Assembly: GCF_009811555.1 (NCBI RefSeq) | Contig: NZ_BLIN01000005.1 | Location: 1,621,501 to 1,685,500, forward strand | DNA: 64,000 nt | Direction: 5' to 3' | DNA from: Streptomyces caniferus | GTDB taxonomy: Bacteria; Actinomycetota; Actinomycetes; Streptomycetales; Streptomycetaceae | Shown here: positions 34,256-43,953 of the stretch, in pieces | Numbering within the stretch: position 1 is the stretch's first letter | How the letters are laid out: every line of letters begins with the position of its first letter | Notes under the pieces: model-generated | The model's input: only the letters and a program-made list of their open reading frames with translations | Databases searched by the model: none | Told to the model about the DNA's origin: nothing | Program-made: the position numbers and the translations under genes

Positions 34256-34382
34256 CGATCCCCTAGAGCCGAGAGGCGGTGCGCTCCGGACCGGCAGCGC
34301 GCTTGCGGTATCCGACCCGCCTCTACTTGCACGCGCGGCTGTTCGAACGCCGCACATCGCGCGGAACGTTACCGTACCGCGA

Positions 34383-34856
34383 TCAGATGACCACTTCGAC
34401 GCTCTCTCCCGGGGGTGCCCCCGAGCTGCGTTCGGTCTCCAGCGCGCTCTGCAGGATCACCACCGCGGCCGCCTGGTCGACCACCGAGCGGCCCTTCTTG
34501 CTGCGCACGCCCGAGGCCCGCAGGCCCTGGGTCGCGGTGACCGTCGACATCCGCTCATCGACCAGCCGGACCCCTACGGGTGCGATGTTCCGGGCCAGCT
34601 CCTGGGCGAAGGCCCGGACCTTGGCCGCGGCCGGCCCCTCTCCCCCATTCAGGGAGCGGGGCAGGCCGACCACGACCTCGAGCGGCTCGTACTCCGCGAC
34701 GATCGCACGGAGCCGGCGGTGCGCGGCCGGGACGTCACGTCCCGGCACGGTCTCGACGGGGGTCGCGAGGACCCCGTCGGGGTCGCACGAGGCGACCCCG
34801 ATGCGGGCGTCCCCGACATCCACCGCGATACGCCGTCCGCGTCGCATCTCACTCAC
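34383..34856 (-). CDS. ruvX: Putative pre-16S rRNA nuclease RuvX/YqgF
   Basis: A 157-residue RNase H-fold protein of the YqgF family, implicated in 5' end maturation of 16S rRNA. The acidic residues sit in IAVDVGDARIGVAS, VVGLPRSLNG and VDERMSTVTA, and the C-terminal DQAAAVVILQSALE helix is typical. GTG 34856 lies 5 nt after the alaS stop and was chosen for coupling; ATG 34847, three codons on, is equally possible since neither has a good ribosome binding site. The alaS-ruvX-mltG-aroE order is conserved in actinobacteria. Confidence 0.94.
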   Translation of the reverse strand: MSEMRRGRRIAVDVGDARIGVASCDPDGVLATPVETVPGRDVPAAHRRLRAIVAEYEPLEVVVGLPRSLNGGEGPAAAKVRAFAQELARNIAPVGVRLVDERMSTVTATQGLRASGVRSKKGRSVVDQAAAVVILQSALETERSSGAPPGESVEVVI

Positions 34857-34861
34857 GCGCG

Positions 34862-37531
34862 TCAGGCCGCCTCGGCGACGAGGCGCTCGACGGCCTCGAT
34901 GGCCTCGGGCACCGCGGCGGCGTTCTGGCCGCCGCCCTGGGCGACGTCCGGCTTGCCGCCGCCACCGCCGCCGAGCGTCTTGGCGGCGGTACGGACCAGG
35001 TCACCGGCCTTGATGCCGCGCTCGCGGGCGGCCTCGTTGGTGGCGATGACCGTCACCGGGCGGCCGTTGGCGACCGTGAACAGCGCCACGACCGCGGCGC
35101 GGCCGCCCTGGATCCGGCCGCGGACGTCGAGCACCAGCTTGCGCAGATCGTCGGCGGAGGTGCCGTCCGGGACCTGGCCGGCGGCCAGAGCCACACCGCG
35201 GACGTCCTTGGCGCCCTCGGCCAGTCCGGCGGCGGCCTGCAGCACCTTCTCCGCGCGGAACTTCTCGATCTCCTTCTCGGCGTCCTTCAGCTTGGCCAGG
35301 ACGCCGGAGATCTTCTCCGGCAGCTCTTCCGGGCGTCCCTTGACCAGCTCGGTGAGCTGGGAGACGACGGTGTGCTCACGGGCCAGGAACTTGTAGGCGT
35401 CCACACCGACGAGCGCCTCGACGCGGCGTACGCCGGAGCCGATGGAGGACTCGCCGAGCAGCTTCACCAGACCCAGCTGGGCGGTGTTGTGGACGTGGGT
35501 GCCGCCGCACAGCTCCTTGGAGAAGTCGCCGATGGTGACCACGCGGACGCGGTCGCCGTACTTCTCGCCGAACTCGGCGATGGCGCCCTGCTTCTTGGCG
35601 TCGTCCATGCTCATGACCTCGGCGTGGACGTCGAGCTCACGGGCGAGCACATCGTTGATCTTCTGCTCGACGTCGGTCAGCACCGTGCCGGGCACGGCGG
35701 CCGGCGAGCCGAAGTCGAAGCGGAAGCGGCCCGGGGAGTTCTCCGAACCGGCCTGGGCGGCCGTCGGGCCGAGGGCGTCGCGCAGCGCCTGGTGGGTGAG
35801 GTGGGTGGCACTGTGGGCGCGGGCGATGGCCCGCCGGCGGGTGACGTCGATGGCGGCGTACGCGGCGGAGCCGAGCACCACCTCGCCGACCTGGACGACG
35901 CCCTTGTGGACCGTGACGCCGGGCACCGGCTGCTGGACGTCGCGGACCTCGACGACGGCGCCGGAGTCCAGCTTGATCCGGCCGGTGTCGGCGAGCTGGC
36001 CGCCGCCCTCGGCGTAGAAGGGGGTGCGGTCCAGGACGACCTCGACCTCGTCGCCCTCGTGGGCGGCGGGCGCCGGGGCACCGTTGACCAGCAGACCCAC
36101 GACGGTGGACTCGCCCTCGGTGGCGCCGTAGCCGGTGAACTCCGTGGCGCCGGACTTGTCGGCGACCTCGCGGTAGGCGGACAGGTCGGCGTGGCCGCTC
36201 TTCTTGGCCTGGGCGTCGGCCTTGGCGCGGTCCCGCTGCTCCTTCATCAGGCGGCGGAAGCCGTCCTCGTCCACCGAAAGGCCCTGTTCGGCGGCCATTT
36301 CGAGGGTGAGGTCGATCGGGAAGCCCCAGGTGTCGTGGAGCAGGAAGGCCTTGTCGCCGGGCAGGACCGTGCCGCCGGAGGACTTGGTGTCGGTGACGGC
36401 GCTGTCGAGGATGTTGGTGCCGGCCTTCAGCGTCTTGACGAAGGCGGCCTCCTCGGCGAGGGCGACCGTCTCGATGCGGCGGCGGTCCTCCAGCAGCTCC
36501 GGGTACTGCTGGCCCATGGTCTTGATGACCACGTCCATCAGCTCGCCGATGACCAGCCCGCCGGCACCGAGCAGGCGCATGTTGCGGATGGCGCGGCGCA
36601 TGATGCGGCGCAGGACGTAGCCGCGGCCCTCGTTGCCGGGGGTGACGCCGTCGCCGATGAGCATCGTGGACGTACGGATGTGGTCGGCGACGACGCGCAG
36701 CGAGACGTCGGAGTCGTGCGAGTCGCCGTAGTGGACGCCGGAGAGCTCGGTGGCCTTGTCGATGACGACACGGAGGGTGTCCGTCTCGTACATGTTCGGG
36801 ACGTCCTGCAGGATCATCGCCAGGCGCTCGAGGCCGAGGCCGGTGTCGATGTTCTTGCTGGGCAGCTCGCCGAGGATCTCGAAGTCCTCCTTGCCCGTGC
36901 CCGCACCCCGCTCGTACTGCATGAAGACCAGGTTCCAGATCTCCACGTACCGCTCGTCGTTGACGGCCGGGCCGCCCTCGACGCCGAAGTCCGGACCGCG
37001 GTCGTAGTTGATCTCGGAGCACGGACCGCACGGGCCCGGGACGCCCATGGACCAGTAGTTCTCGGTCTTGCCCAGGCGCTGGATGCGCTCCTTGGGCACC
37101 CCGACCACCTCGTGCCAGATGCGCTCGGCCTCGTCGTCGTCGAGGTAGACGGTGATCCAGAGCTTCTCCGGGTCGAGCCCGTAGCCGCCGTCGGCCTGCG
37201 AGCCGGTCAGCAGCTCCCAGGCGTGCTTGATGGCGCCTTCCTTGAAGTAGTCGCCGAAGGAGAAGTTGCCGCACATCTGGAAGAACGTGCCGTGCCGGGT
37301 GGTCTTGCCGACCTCTTCGATGTCCGGCGTGCGGACGCACTTCTGGACGCTGGTGGCGCGCGGAGCGGGCGGCTTGACCTCGCCGAGGAAGTACGGCTTG
37401 AAGGGGACCATGCCCGCGTTGACGAGCAGCAGCGTCGGGTCGTCCGCGATGAGCGACGCCGACGGCACGACGGTGTGCCCACGCTCTTCGAAGAAGCGCA
37501 GCCAGCGGCGGCGGATTTCAGCCGACTCCAT
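34862..37531 (-). CDS. alaS: Alanyl-tRNA synthetase
   Basis: An 889-residue class II synthetase. The N-terminal catalytic domain begins [20 protein letters not shown]; the editing domain carries the zinc-binding [13 protein letters not shown] and [13 protein letters not shown]; the C-terminal DHHA1-like domain ends in [15 protein letters not shown]. All canonical parts are present and the length is normal. ATG 37531 shares one base with the upstream stop (TGATG). No T-box leader is seen. Confidence 0.98.
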   Translation of the reverse strand: MESAEIRRRWLRFFEERGHTVVPSASLIADDPTLLLVNAGMVPFKPYFLGEVKPPAPRATSVQKCVRTPDIEEVGKTTRHGTFFQMCGNFSFGDYFKEGAIKHAWELLTGSQADGGYGLDPEKLWITVYLDDDEAERIWHEVVGVPKERIQRLGKTENYWSMGVPGPCGPCSEINYDRGPDFGVEGGPAVNDERYVEIWNLVFMQYERGAGTGKEDFEILGELPSKNIDTGLGLERLAMILQDVPNMYETDTLRVVIDKATELSGVHYGDSHDSDVSLRVVADHIRTSTMLIGDGVTPGNEGRGYVLRRIMRRAIRNMRLLGAGGLVIGELMDVVIKTMGQQYPELLEDRRRIETVALAEEAAFVKTLKAGTNILDSAVTDTKSSGGTVLPGDKAFLLHDTWGFPIDLTLEMAAEQGLSVDEDGFRRLMKEQRDRAKADAQAKKSGHADLSAYREVADKSGATEFTGYGATEGESTVVGLLVNGAPAPAAHEGDEVEVVLDRTPFYAEGGGQLADTGRIKLDSGAVVEVRDVQQPVPGVTVHKGVVQVGEVVLGSAAYAAIDVTRRRAIARAHSATHLTHQALRDALGPTAAQAGSENSPGRFRFDFGSPAAVPGTVLTDVEQKINDVLARELDVHAEVMSMDDAKKQGAIAEFGEKYGDRVRVVTIGDFSKELCGGTHVHNTAQLGLVKLLGESSIGSGVRRVEALVGVDAYKFLAREHTVVSQLTELVKGRPEELPEKISGVLAKLKDAEKEIEKFRAEKVLQAAAGLAEGAKDVRGVALAAGQVPDGTSADDLRKLVLDVRGRIQGGRAAVVALFTVANGRPVTVIATNEAARERGIKAGDLVRTAAKTLGGGGGGKPDVAQGGGQNAAAVPEAIEAVERLVAEAA

Positions 37532-37875
37532 CAGTGGTCCTCATTTCCAGTCGGTCCGGTCAGACCGGTGTGTCCGGTTGTTCTCGTGGTGCGGTACTGC
37601 GGTTCGAGCACCGCGCGGCGCGGGGCGGGCAGCTCGCGCACCTCGCCCGTCTCGCCGAGGCCCAGTGCCTCGTGCAACTGCTCTTCACGGTCCGACATTC
37701 CGGTCCGTACGTCCAATGCAAATTGGCGCAGCCGGTGTCCGGTCTCGACGGCCTTGTCCGCGGCCTGGGCGGCGAGACTGTCGGGCTGCAGCTTGCGCAG
37801 CTTGCGGTGGACCTTGTTGGTGGCCCACACGCCGGCGGCGGCGCCGGTGGTGAACCAGAATGCGCGGCGGAACAT
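37531..37875 (-). CDS. Small membrane-associated protein upstream of alaS (DUF6167-like)
   Basis: A 114-residue protein starting [20 protein letters not shown], a short hydrophobic helix, then [20 protein letters not shown] and an amphipathic helix, ending in a Thr/Gly-rich tail ([16 protein letters not shown]). It matches the conserved Streptomyces protein that sits between DUF948 and alaS genes; function unknown. The stop overlaps the alaS start by one base (TGATG), so it is cotranslated. Confidence 0.85.
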   Translation of the reverse strand: MFRRAFWFTTGAAAGVWATNKVHRKLRKLQPDSLAAQAADKAVETGHRLRQFALDVRTGMSDREEQLHEALGLGETGEVRELPAPRRAVLEPQYRTTRTTGHTGLTGPTGNEDH

Positions 37876-37883
37876 CGCTGTGA

Positions 37884-38330
37884 TCAGTCCTTGGAGCGAC
37901 GGTTGCGGCGCCCGCCGCGGCGGGCGCCGGGCAGGATGCGGCCGGGGACGACGGTGCGCTGTGCGCGCGCGGCGGGGGCTGCCTCGCCCTTCTTGCCGAT
38001 CGCGCTGCGCACGCCGTAGCCGAACGCCGCCACCTTGACCAGCGGGCCCCCGAAGGCGGAGGACACGGTCGAGGAGAGCGCGGAGGCGTTGGCGGTGACC
38101 TCCTGGACGTCGGCGGCGATGGCGTCGACGCGGGCCAGCTGGGTGTGCGCGGAGCGGACGGTCGCGGAGGCGTCGGCGAGGAGCGGCACGGCTTGTTCGG
38201 ACACCTCGGCCACCATCTTGGTGGTCGCCTTGAGGGTCTGCGCGAGTCTCACCAGCACGAGGGCGAGGAACGACACAAGGATGGCCCAGAAGACGGCCAC
38301 GAGGATCCCGGCCACCTCTCCACCGGACAC
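37884..38330 (-). CDS. DUF948 family membrane protein
   Basis: A 148-residue protein with an N-terminal membrane helix (GEVAGILVAVFWAILVSFLA) followed by a long coiled-coil-like stretch (LAQTLKATTKMVAEVSEQAV and on to about residue 95) and a basic, Arg/Gly-rich C-terminus (about 120-148). DUF948 proteins are small membrane coiled-coil proteins of unknown function, often next to alaS in actinobacteria. Start GTG 38330 has GGAGAG ten bases upstream. It heads the alaS operon and is divergent from the ATPase gene. Confidence 0.88.
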   Translation of the reverse strand: MSGGEVAGILVAVFWAILVSFLALVLVRLAQTLKATTKMVAEVSEQAVPLLADASATVRSAHTQLARVDAIAADVQEVTANASALSSTVSSAFGGPLVKVAAFGYGVRSAIGKKGEAAPAARAQRTVVPGRILPGARRGGRRNRRSKD

Positions 38331-38483
38331 GTTGGCACCACTCTCCGACTGGTTTGGTCTGGGCTCGTTCCCGCTCGGCTGTCCCGCTCGAACGGCAACC
38401 TCGACCTTATCGCGCCGTGACTGTCCGTCCGTACCCCGTTCCCCGTGCGGCGCAGCCGGCGCCGGAGGAATCCGGAGGCGTGA

Positions 38484-38512
38484 TTGTACGGTGCGCATCC
38501 TGCCGAGTACGC
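38484..38512 (+). promoter_or_regulatory. Candidate promoter for a leaderless transcript
   Basis: TTGTAC (38484-38489) and TACGCT (38507-38512), spaced 18 bp, end 10 bp before ATG 38523. This would start transcription at or just before the ATG, giving a leaderless mRNA. A competing reading uses TTG 38484 as start codon with GGAGG five bases upstream. Confidence 0.35.
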
Positions 38513-38522
38513 TCCGTGTGCC

Positions 38523-40796
38523 ATGCGACGCCTCACGCGCCCCGGCCCTGTCTTCCGCCCTTCCCCGATGCATCTGCGGACGCCGGAGCGGCCCGGGAAC
38601 CTTCCCGCGGAGCTCAACGGCTTCATCGGGCGCCACGACGAACTGGCCGCCCTGGCGCGACAGCTGGAATCCGCCCGGCTGGTGACGCTCACCGGCCTCG
38701 GCGGCATCGGCAAATCGCGGCTTGCCCGCCAGGGCGCAGCGATCTTGCAGGATCGCTTCTGCGACGGGGCGTGGCTGGTCGAGCTGGCCGCCCTGCGCGA
38801 GCCGCACCTCCTGGACCACGCGGTCGCCGAGGCACTGGGGGTGGCCGACCACAGCGGCCGCCCGGTGCGCGCCGCGCTCTGCGACCACCTCGCCGACCGC
38901 GAACTGCTCCTGGTCCTGGACGGCTACGAGCACCTGGTCGACGCCTGCGCCGAGCTGACCGGGCAGTTGCTGCGCCGCGCCCCCGGGCTGCGGGTCCTGG
39001 CCGCCGGCCGGCGGCCGCTCGGGCTCGACGGCGAGCGGAACATGCCGCTGCCGCCGATGAACACCGCCGATGCCACCGCCCTGTTCGCCGACCGCGCCGC
39101 CTGCGTCGTCGCCGGGTTCACCGTCGAACCCTCCGACGAGCCGGTGGTCACCGAGCTCTGCGACCGTCTCGACCGCATTCCGCTCGCCCTGGAGCTGGCC
39201 GCCGGCCGGCTGCGCGCCCTGTCCGTGTCCCAGGTGCTGCACCGGCTCGACGACCGCTTCCGGCTGCTGACCGGCACCCGCCCGCGGTGTTCCGCCGAAC
39301 CCGCGGCCCCTCCTCCGCTCCCGGCTCCGCTCGAACCGGGAGACGCTCCCGCGCAGGGCGGGCCGCCACCCCGCCACCAGACCCTGCGGACGGCGATCGG
39401 CTGGAGCCATGAGCTGTGCACGCCCGGGGAACGGCTGCTGTGGGCCCGGCTGTCGGTCTTCGCCGGGCAGTTCGACCTGGAGGCGGTCGAATATGTCTGC
39501 TCGGGCCCGGAGCTGCCGGCCGGTGAACTCCTCGACGTCCTCGCGGAGTTGGTCACCCAGTCGGTACTGGTGCGCGAGGAGACCGCGAGCGGGGTGCGCT
39601 ACCGGATGCTGGACACCGTAAGGGCCTACGGTGCGGGCTGGCTGGCGGCGACCCCCGACGGCGACCGGCTGCGGCGCCGGCACCGTGACTGGTATCTGGG
39701 GCTGGCCACCTGGTGCGAACTGGACTGGTTCAGCTCCCGGCAGGCGGAGATCGCGGCCCGGATCGAGGCCGAGCTGCCCAATCTGCGGGTGGCGCTGGAA
39801 CAGAGCCTGGAAAGCCCCACGGAGACGCACCTCGGCCAGTATCTGGCGGGCACCCTGTGGTTCTACTGGGTGGGCTGCGGCCGGCTCTCCGAGGGCCGGC
39901 ACTGGCTGGACCGGGCCCTGGAACTGGAGAGCAACCACGACGAGGCACGGCTGAAGGCGCTGTGGGTGGCCGGCTATGTCGCGGTGATCCAGGGGGACAC
40001 CGTCGGCGCGCTGGGGGCCCTGCAGGAGTGCCGCGACGGAGCCGAGCGGACCGGCAACGCCACGGCCGCCGCCTATGCGCTGCACCGCACCGGCTGTCTG
40101 GCACTGGTCTCCGACGACCTGCCGCGGGCCGAGAAGCTGCTGCGCGCGGCCCTGCTGCGCTACCGGGAGATCGGCGAGCTCAACAGCAATGTGCTGATGG
40201 GGCAGGTCGAGCTGGCGATGGCGTTGGCTTTCCAGGGCGGCCTGGCGGACGCGGTGCGGCTGTGCGAGGAGGTCATGGAGGTCTGCGAGGAGCACGGCGA
40301 GCGCTGGACGCTGGCGTACGCCCAGTACGTCCTGGCCTTCGCCGCCTGGACCCGCGGCGACGGCGAGCGGGCCCGTGGGCTGCTGGAGGAGTGCCTGGCC
40401 ATCGACCACACCTTCCACGATCTGCTGGGTGCGGTGCTGGCGATCGAGCTGCTGGCGCTGGTGACGCTCGGCGAGGGCGATGCGGAGGAGGCGGCGGTGC
40501 TGCAGGGGGCGGCCGGGCGGATCTGGCCGTCGGTGGGGCTGCCGCTGTTCGGCTCGCGCCACTTCAACCAGCCGCACGCCCGCTGCGAGGAGCAGGCGCG
40601 CGAGCGGCTGGGAGCCGAGCGCTACGAGCACTTCCGGCGCGCGGGTGAGCGGCTCGGCCTGGACGCGGCGGTGGCCCGGATCCTCCGGCCCGCCGGCCGG
40701 CTGCCCGCCCAGCGGCCCACGGTGCGGCTCGCGGCACCGGACACGAACGAGCCCGCCGCCTCCCCCTCCGCGAGCGGCGGGGAGACGGCGGGCTGA
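38523..40796 (+). CDS. NB-ARC/TPR-type signalling ATPase without a DNA-binding domain
   Basis: A 757-residue protein related to the large LuxR/AfsR-type ATPases. PGNLPAELNGFIGRHDEL leads into the P-loop VTLTGLGGIGKSRLARQGA, with Walker B LLLVLDGYEHL and the sensor-like RIPLALELAAGRLRAL. A winged-helix-like region (about 300-400) and TPR-like helical repeats (about 440-690) follow. The typical C-terminal LuxR helix-turn-helix (TRRE..VA..L..G.SN) is absent; the end is a Pro/Ser-rich tail. It may therefore act through protein partners. The start is uncertain: ATG 38523, TTG 38484 or ATG 38568. It is flanked by divergent DUF948 and convergent rpsD. Confidence 0.8.
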   Translation: MRRLTRPGPVFRPSPMHLRTPERPGNLPAELNGFIGRHDELAALARQLESARLVTLTGLGGIGKSRLARQGAAILQDRFCDGAWLVELAALREPHLLDHAVAEALGVADHSGRPVRAALCDHLADRELLLVLDGYEHLVDACAELTGQLLRRAPGLRVLAAGRRPLGLDGERNMPLPPMNTADATALFADRAACVVAGFTVEPSDEPVVTELCDRLDRIPLALELAAGRLRALSVSQVLHRLDDRFRLLTGTRPRCSAEPAAPPPLPAPLEPGDAPAQGGPPPRHQTLRTAIGWSHELCTPGERLLWARLSVFAGQFDLEAVEYVCSGPELPAGELLDVLAELVTQSVLVREETASGVRYRMLDTVRAYGAGWLAATPDGDRLRRRHRDWYLGLATWCELDWFSSRQAEIAARIEAELPNLRVALEQSLESPTETHLGQYLAGTLWFYWVGCGRLSEGRHWLDRALELESNHDEARLKALWVAGYVAVIQGDTVGALGALQECRDGAERTGNATAAAYALHRTGCLALVSDDLPRAEKLLRAALLRYREIGELNSNVLMGQVELAMALAFQGGLADAVRLCEEVMEVCEEHGERWTLAYAQYVLAFAAWTRGDGERARGLLEECLAIDHTFHDLLGAVLAIELLALVTLGEGDAEEAAVLQGAAGRIWPSVGLPLFGSRHFNQPHARCEEQARERLGAERYEHFRRAGERLGLDAAVARILRPAGRLPAQRPTVRLAAPDTNEPAASPSASGGETAG

Positions 40797-40822
40797 GCGT
40801 GGTGCTGCGCCTGCGGTGGTGC

Positions 40823-41434
40823 TTAGCGGGCGTAGTACTCGACGACGAGCTGCTCGTCGCAGATCACCGGGATCTCCTTGCGGTTCGGGTCCCGGTCGAG
40901 ACGGAACGCCAGAGCCGGCAGGTTGACCTCGAGGTAGCGCGGGGTCTCACCGTCGGTGTCGTAGCCACCCTCGCGGGCGACCTGGAAGGGGTGCTTCTCG
41001 CGGCTGCGCTCGCGGACCATCACGACGTCGCCGGGGCGGACGCGGAAGGACGGCTTGTCGACCTTGCGGTCGTTCACCGAGATGTGGCCGTGGACGACCA
41101 TCTGGCGGGCCTGGTAGATGGTGCGGGCGATGCCCGACCGCAGGACGAGCGCGTCCAGACGGCGCTCAAGCTCGATGATCAGCGCTTCGCCGGTCTTGCC
41201 TTCGACCTTCCGAGCGCGGTCGTAGGCACGCGCCATCTGGCGCTCGCTGATGTCGTACTGCGCGCGCAGGCGCTGCTTCTCGAGCAGACGGACCTTGTAG
41301 TCACTGCTCTGCTTGCGGCCACGGCCGTGCTCGCCGGGCGGGTAGGGACGGGCCTCGAAGTACTTGACGGCCTTCGGCGTCAGCGCAATGCCGAGCGCGC
41401 GGGACTTCTTGACCTTGGGACGCGACTGGTTCAC
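40823..41434 (-). CDS. rpsD: 30S ribosomal protein S4 (cysteine-free form)
   Basis: A 203-residue primary 16S rRNA binding protein that nucleates 30S assembly. [20 protein letters not shown] replaces the four-cysteine zinc motif found in the C+ form, so this is the zinc-independent C- type. The S4 RNA-binding domain ([37 protein letters not shown]) and the C-terminal [14 protein letters not shown] are intact. GTG 41434 follows a GGAGG. It stands alone, away from the alpha operon, and only 56 bp separate its start from the divergent DUF2470 gene. Confidence 0.97.
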   Translation of the reverse strand: MNQSRPKVKKSRALGIALTPKAVKYFEARPYPPGEHGRGRKQSSDYKVRLLEKQRLRAQYDISERQMARAYDRARKVEGKTGEALIIELERRLDALVLRSGIARTIYQARQMVVHGHISVNDRKVDKPSFRVRPGDVVMVRERSREKHPFQVAREGGYDTDGETPRYLEVNLPALAFRLDRDPNRKEIPVICDEQLVVEYYAR

Positions 41435-41456
41435 GTGGAACGGACCTCCGTGTAAG

Positions 41457-41475
41457 TTAGGTGAGGCTTACCTTA
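41457..41475. promoter_or_regulatory. Iron box (DmdR1/DtxR-type operator)
   Basis: TTAGGTGAGGCTTACCTTA matches the DtxR/DmdR1 consensus TTAGGTTAGCCTAACCTAA at 15 of 19 positions and keeps the dyad. It lies 16 bp before ATG 41491 and 22 bp before the rpsD start, so it must overlap the start region of at least one of these divergent promoters. Confidence 0.75.
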
Positions 41476-41490
41476 GCGCGAGGAGAACGC

Positions 41491-42369
41491 ATGTTTCGAC
41501 CTGGGATCCCCCTGCCCAGTGCACACCGCACCGAGGCGGGTCAGCCGCGTCCCGTGGAAGACGCCCAGCGGCCCACTGCCGCCGAGCGCGTACGAACCCT
41601 CGTCGAGTCCAATGGTATGGCGTCTTTGAGTGTCCCCGGCGTGGAGGACCCCGACGAATCCGGTCTCTCGGCTCCCGTCTGCCGCACCGTGACACCCGGT
41701 GGAGACGTGCTGTTGCTGGTTCCAGGGGACTCTGCGGCGGCTCGGGCGGCCGCACACGCACAGGACGACGACGTCACAGCCGTGATGGAGATCACGGACG
41801 TCGCGCCCGTTTCGGTGCCTCATCGCATCCGCGGACGGGCCTGGGTGGCCGGCTGGCTGACCCCCGTACGCAATGAGCAGCGCGCCGAGGCGGCGATGCT
41901 GCTCGCGGAGCGGCACCCGGTCGGCGAGCTGCTCGGCATCGGAGAGGCGCTGCAGCCGGACCCGGGACCGGGCCTGTACGGGCGGACCGCCTGGATGATG
42001 CTGCGCCTGGAGGTCGGCGAGGGCGCGGTGGATGATCTGTGGGGCGCCGAACCCGTCGAGCCCGACGAGTTCGCCGCCGTGGCCCCCGACCCGCTGGCGG
42101 CCCACGAGGCGGAGCTGCTGCAGCATCTGCACACGGCGCACAGCGAGCAGGTGCGCGGGCTGTGTGCCCTGCTGGGCGACCGCGGGCAGGCCTGCGGACT
42201 GCGCGACCGGGCGGTGCCGGTGGGCCTGGACCGCTTCGGGCTGCGGGTCCGCTTCACGGACGCCGAGCAGCGGTCCTTCGACGCGCGGTTCGACTTCCCC
42301 GAGCCCGTACGGGACGTGACGGAGCTGCGCCGGGCGATGCATCTGCTCTTCGAGGCGGCGGCGGAGTAG
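41491..42369 (+). CDS. HugZ-like DUF2470 protein, probably iron/heme related
   Basis: A 292-residue protein. Residues about 25-190 look like the FMN-binding split-barrel (pyridoxamine oxidase-like) fold of HugZ-type proteins: TAAERVRTLVESNGMASLSV, DVLLLVPGDSAAARAA, HRIRGRAWVAGWLTPV and RTAWMMLRLEVGEGAVDDLW. Residues about 200-292 are DUF2470 (DPLAAHEAELLQHLHTAHSE and REL-like VTELRRAMHLLFE), which in HugZ contacts heme. ATG 41491 has GAGGAG five bases upstream; the 302-residue frame from 41461 would read through the iron box and is rejected. A heme-degrading or iron-recycling role is inferred from fold plus operator. Confidence 0.82.
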   Translation: MFRPGIPLPSAHRTEAGQPRPVEDAQRPTAAERVRTLVESNGMASLSVPGVEDPDESGLSAPVCRTVTPGGDVLLLVPGDSAAARAAAHAQDDDVTAVMEITDVAPVSVPHRIRGRAWVAGWLTPVRNEQRAEAAMLLAERHPVGELLGIGEALQPDPGPGLYGRTAWMMLRLEVGEGAVDDLWGAEPVEPDEFAAVAPDPLAAHEAELLQHLHTAHSEQVRGLCALLGDRGQACGLRDRAVPVGLDRFGLRVRFTDAEQRSFDARFDFPEPVRDVTELRRAMHLLFEAAAE

Positions 42370-42381
42370 GGCAGCGGCGGA

Positions 42382-42451
42382 GCGGGAGTCCGGGGACCAG
42401 CCGGCCTTCGGGCGCTCCGCCCGGTCGGGAGCCCCCGGCCGGCACTCCCGC
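42382..42451. terminator. Bidirectional hairpin between the DUF2470 gene and rarA
   Basis: GCGGGAGT (from 42382) pairs with ACTCCCGC (ending 42451), with inner CCGGGG/CCCCGG pairing, in the 130-bp convergent gap. Confidence 0.6.
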
Positions 42452-42499
42452 CGTCCCTGTTCGCACGCCCCAGGCCGGACCGGGCCGGCCCGGCGGCCG

Positions 42500-43876
42500 C
42501 TATTCGGCGGCACCCTCGCCGGAGGCCGAGCGCAGGCGGACGCGGACGCGCTCGACCACGTCGGCGTAGCGCGCCTCCGCACCGTGGCGGGTGGGCTCGT
42601 AGTACCGCTTGCCGTGCACCTCGTCAGGCGCGTACTGCTGGGCCGCGATACCGCCCGGGAGGTCGTGCGGGTACTGATAGCCCTGGCCGTGGCCGAGCTT
42701 CTGTGCGCCCTTGTAATGACTGTCGCGCAGATGCGGCGGTACCGCGCCCGCCTGACCGGCCCGGACGTCCGCCAGGGCGGCGTCGATCGCCATATAGGCG
42801 GCGTTCGACTTCGGGGCCAGGGCGAGCGCGATGGTGGCCTGGCTCAGCGTGATCCGGGCCTCCGGGAAGCCGATCATCGCCACGGCCTGGGCGGCGGCCA
42901 CCGCGGTCTGCAGGGCCGTCGGATCGGCCAGGCCGATGTCCTCGCTCGCCGAGATCATCAGCCGGCGGGCGATGAAGCGCGGGTCCTCCCCCGCCTCGAT
43001 CATGCGCGCGAGGTAATGCAGCGCGGCATCGACGTCCGAGCCCCGGATGGACTTGATCAGCGCGCTGGCGACGTCGTAGTGCTGGTCGCCGTCCCGGTCG
43101 TACTTCACCGCGGCCCGGTCGACGGACTCCTCCAGCGTCCGGAGGGTGACCTCCTTCTCCCCCTTGGCCAGCGCGGAGCCGGCACCGGCCTCCAGGGCCG
43201 TCAGCGCCCGCCGGGCGTCGCCGCCGGCGATCCGCAGCAGATGCCCCTCGGTGTCCTCGGGGAGGGTGACCGCGCCCGCCAGCCCGCGCGCATCGGTCAG
43301 CGCGCGGCGCAGCAGCCCGCGCAGATCGTCGTCCGTGAGAGGTTCGAGGGTCAGCAGCAGGGAGCGGGACAGCAGCGGCGAGATCACCGAGAAGTACGGA
43401 TTCTCGGTCGTCGCGGCGATCAGGGTGACCCAGCGGTTCTCCACGGCGGGCAGCAGGGAATCCTGCTGGGCCTTGCTGAAGCGGTGGATCTCGTCCAGGA
43501 AGAGCACGGTCTCCTTGCCGAAGCCGCCCGAGGCGCGCCGGGCGCCGTCGATCACCGCGCGGACCTCCTTGACGCCCGCCGTGATCGCGGAGAGCTCCAC
43601 GAAGCGCTTGTTCGTCGCCTGGCTGACGACGTACGCGAGGGTCGTCTTGCCGATGCCCGGCGGACCCCACAGGAACACCGACGACGGCCCCGCCGGCCCT
43701 CCGTTGCCCTCACCGACCAGCCGGCGCAACGGCGATCCCGGCTTGAGGAGATGCTGCTGGCCCACGACTTCGTCGAGGGTGCGCGGACGCATCCGCACGG
43801 CGAGCGGGGACCCCGCGGGGTCCTTCTCCTGACGGTCTTCGGCAGCGGCGGTGAACAGGTCGGGCTCCACGTCCAC
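42500..43876 (-). CDS. rarA: Replication-associated recombination protein A (AAA+ ATPase)
   Basis: A 458-residue AAA+ ATPase of the RarA/MgsA/WRNIP1 family acting at stalled replication forks. Walker A is [16 protein letters not shown], Walker [21 protein letters not shown]; sensor 1 lies in [11 protein letters not shown] and the C-terminal tetramerisation part in [19 protein letters not shown] and [19 protein letters not shown]. Start GTG 43876 has a weak ribosome binding site; GTG two codons later is also possible. It is convergent with the DUF2470 gene. Confidence 0.96.
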   Translation of the reverse strand: MDVEPDLFTAAAEDRQEKDPAGSPLAVRMRPRTLDEVVGQQHLLKPGSPLRRLVGEGNGGPAGPSSVFLWGPPGIGKTTLAYVVSQATNKRFVELSAITAGVKEVRAVIDGARRASGGFGKETVLFLDEIHRFSKAQQDSLLPAVENRWVTLIAATTENPYFSVISPLLSRSLLLTLEPLTDDDLRGLLRRALTDARGLAGAVTLPEDTEGHLLRIAGGDARRALTALEAGAGSALAKGEKEVTLRTLEESVDRAAVKYDRDGDQHYDVASALIKSIRGSDVDAALHYLARMIEAGEDPRFIARRLMISASEDIGLADPTALQTAVAAAQAVAMIGFPEARITLSQATIALALAPKSNAAYMAIDAALADVRAGQAGAVPPHLRDSHYKGAQKLGHGQGYQYPHDLPGGIAAQQYAPDEVHGKRYYEPTRHGAEARYADVVERVRVRLRSASGEGAAE

Positions 43877-43900
43877 GAGCCTATGTCACCCCACTGACAA

Positions 43901-43931
43901 CGCCCCGGGCACCGTTGCGGCGGCCGGGGCG
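43901..43931 (-). terminator. Terminator of the VKOR-like gene
   Basis: CGCCCCGG (43901-43908) and CCGGGGCG (43924-43931), an 8-bp perfect stem 23 bp past the stop. Confidence 0.7.
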
Positions 43932-43953
43932 TGCGGTGGGTGCGCGGAGGTGG

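Noticed and set aside
37531..38330. A T-box leader for alaS
   Set aside because: The upstream DNA codes for the DUF6167-like and DUF948 proteins, overlapping alaS by one base; no T-box sequence is visible.
37884..40631. A 915-codon minus-strand frame running through the ATPase gene
   Set aside because: Only its last 148 codons (DUF948) look like a protein; the rest is antisense to the NB-ARC/TPR ATPase, which has clear motifs on the plus strand.
41461..41490. An N-terminally extended start for the DUF2470 protein
   Set aside because: It would translate across the iron box; ATG 41491 has an ideal ribosome binding site five bases upstream.
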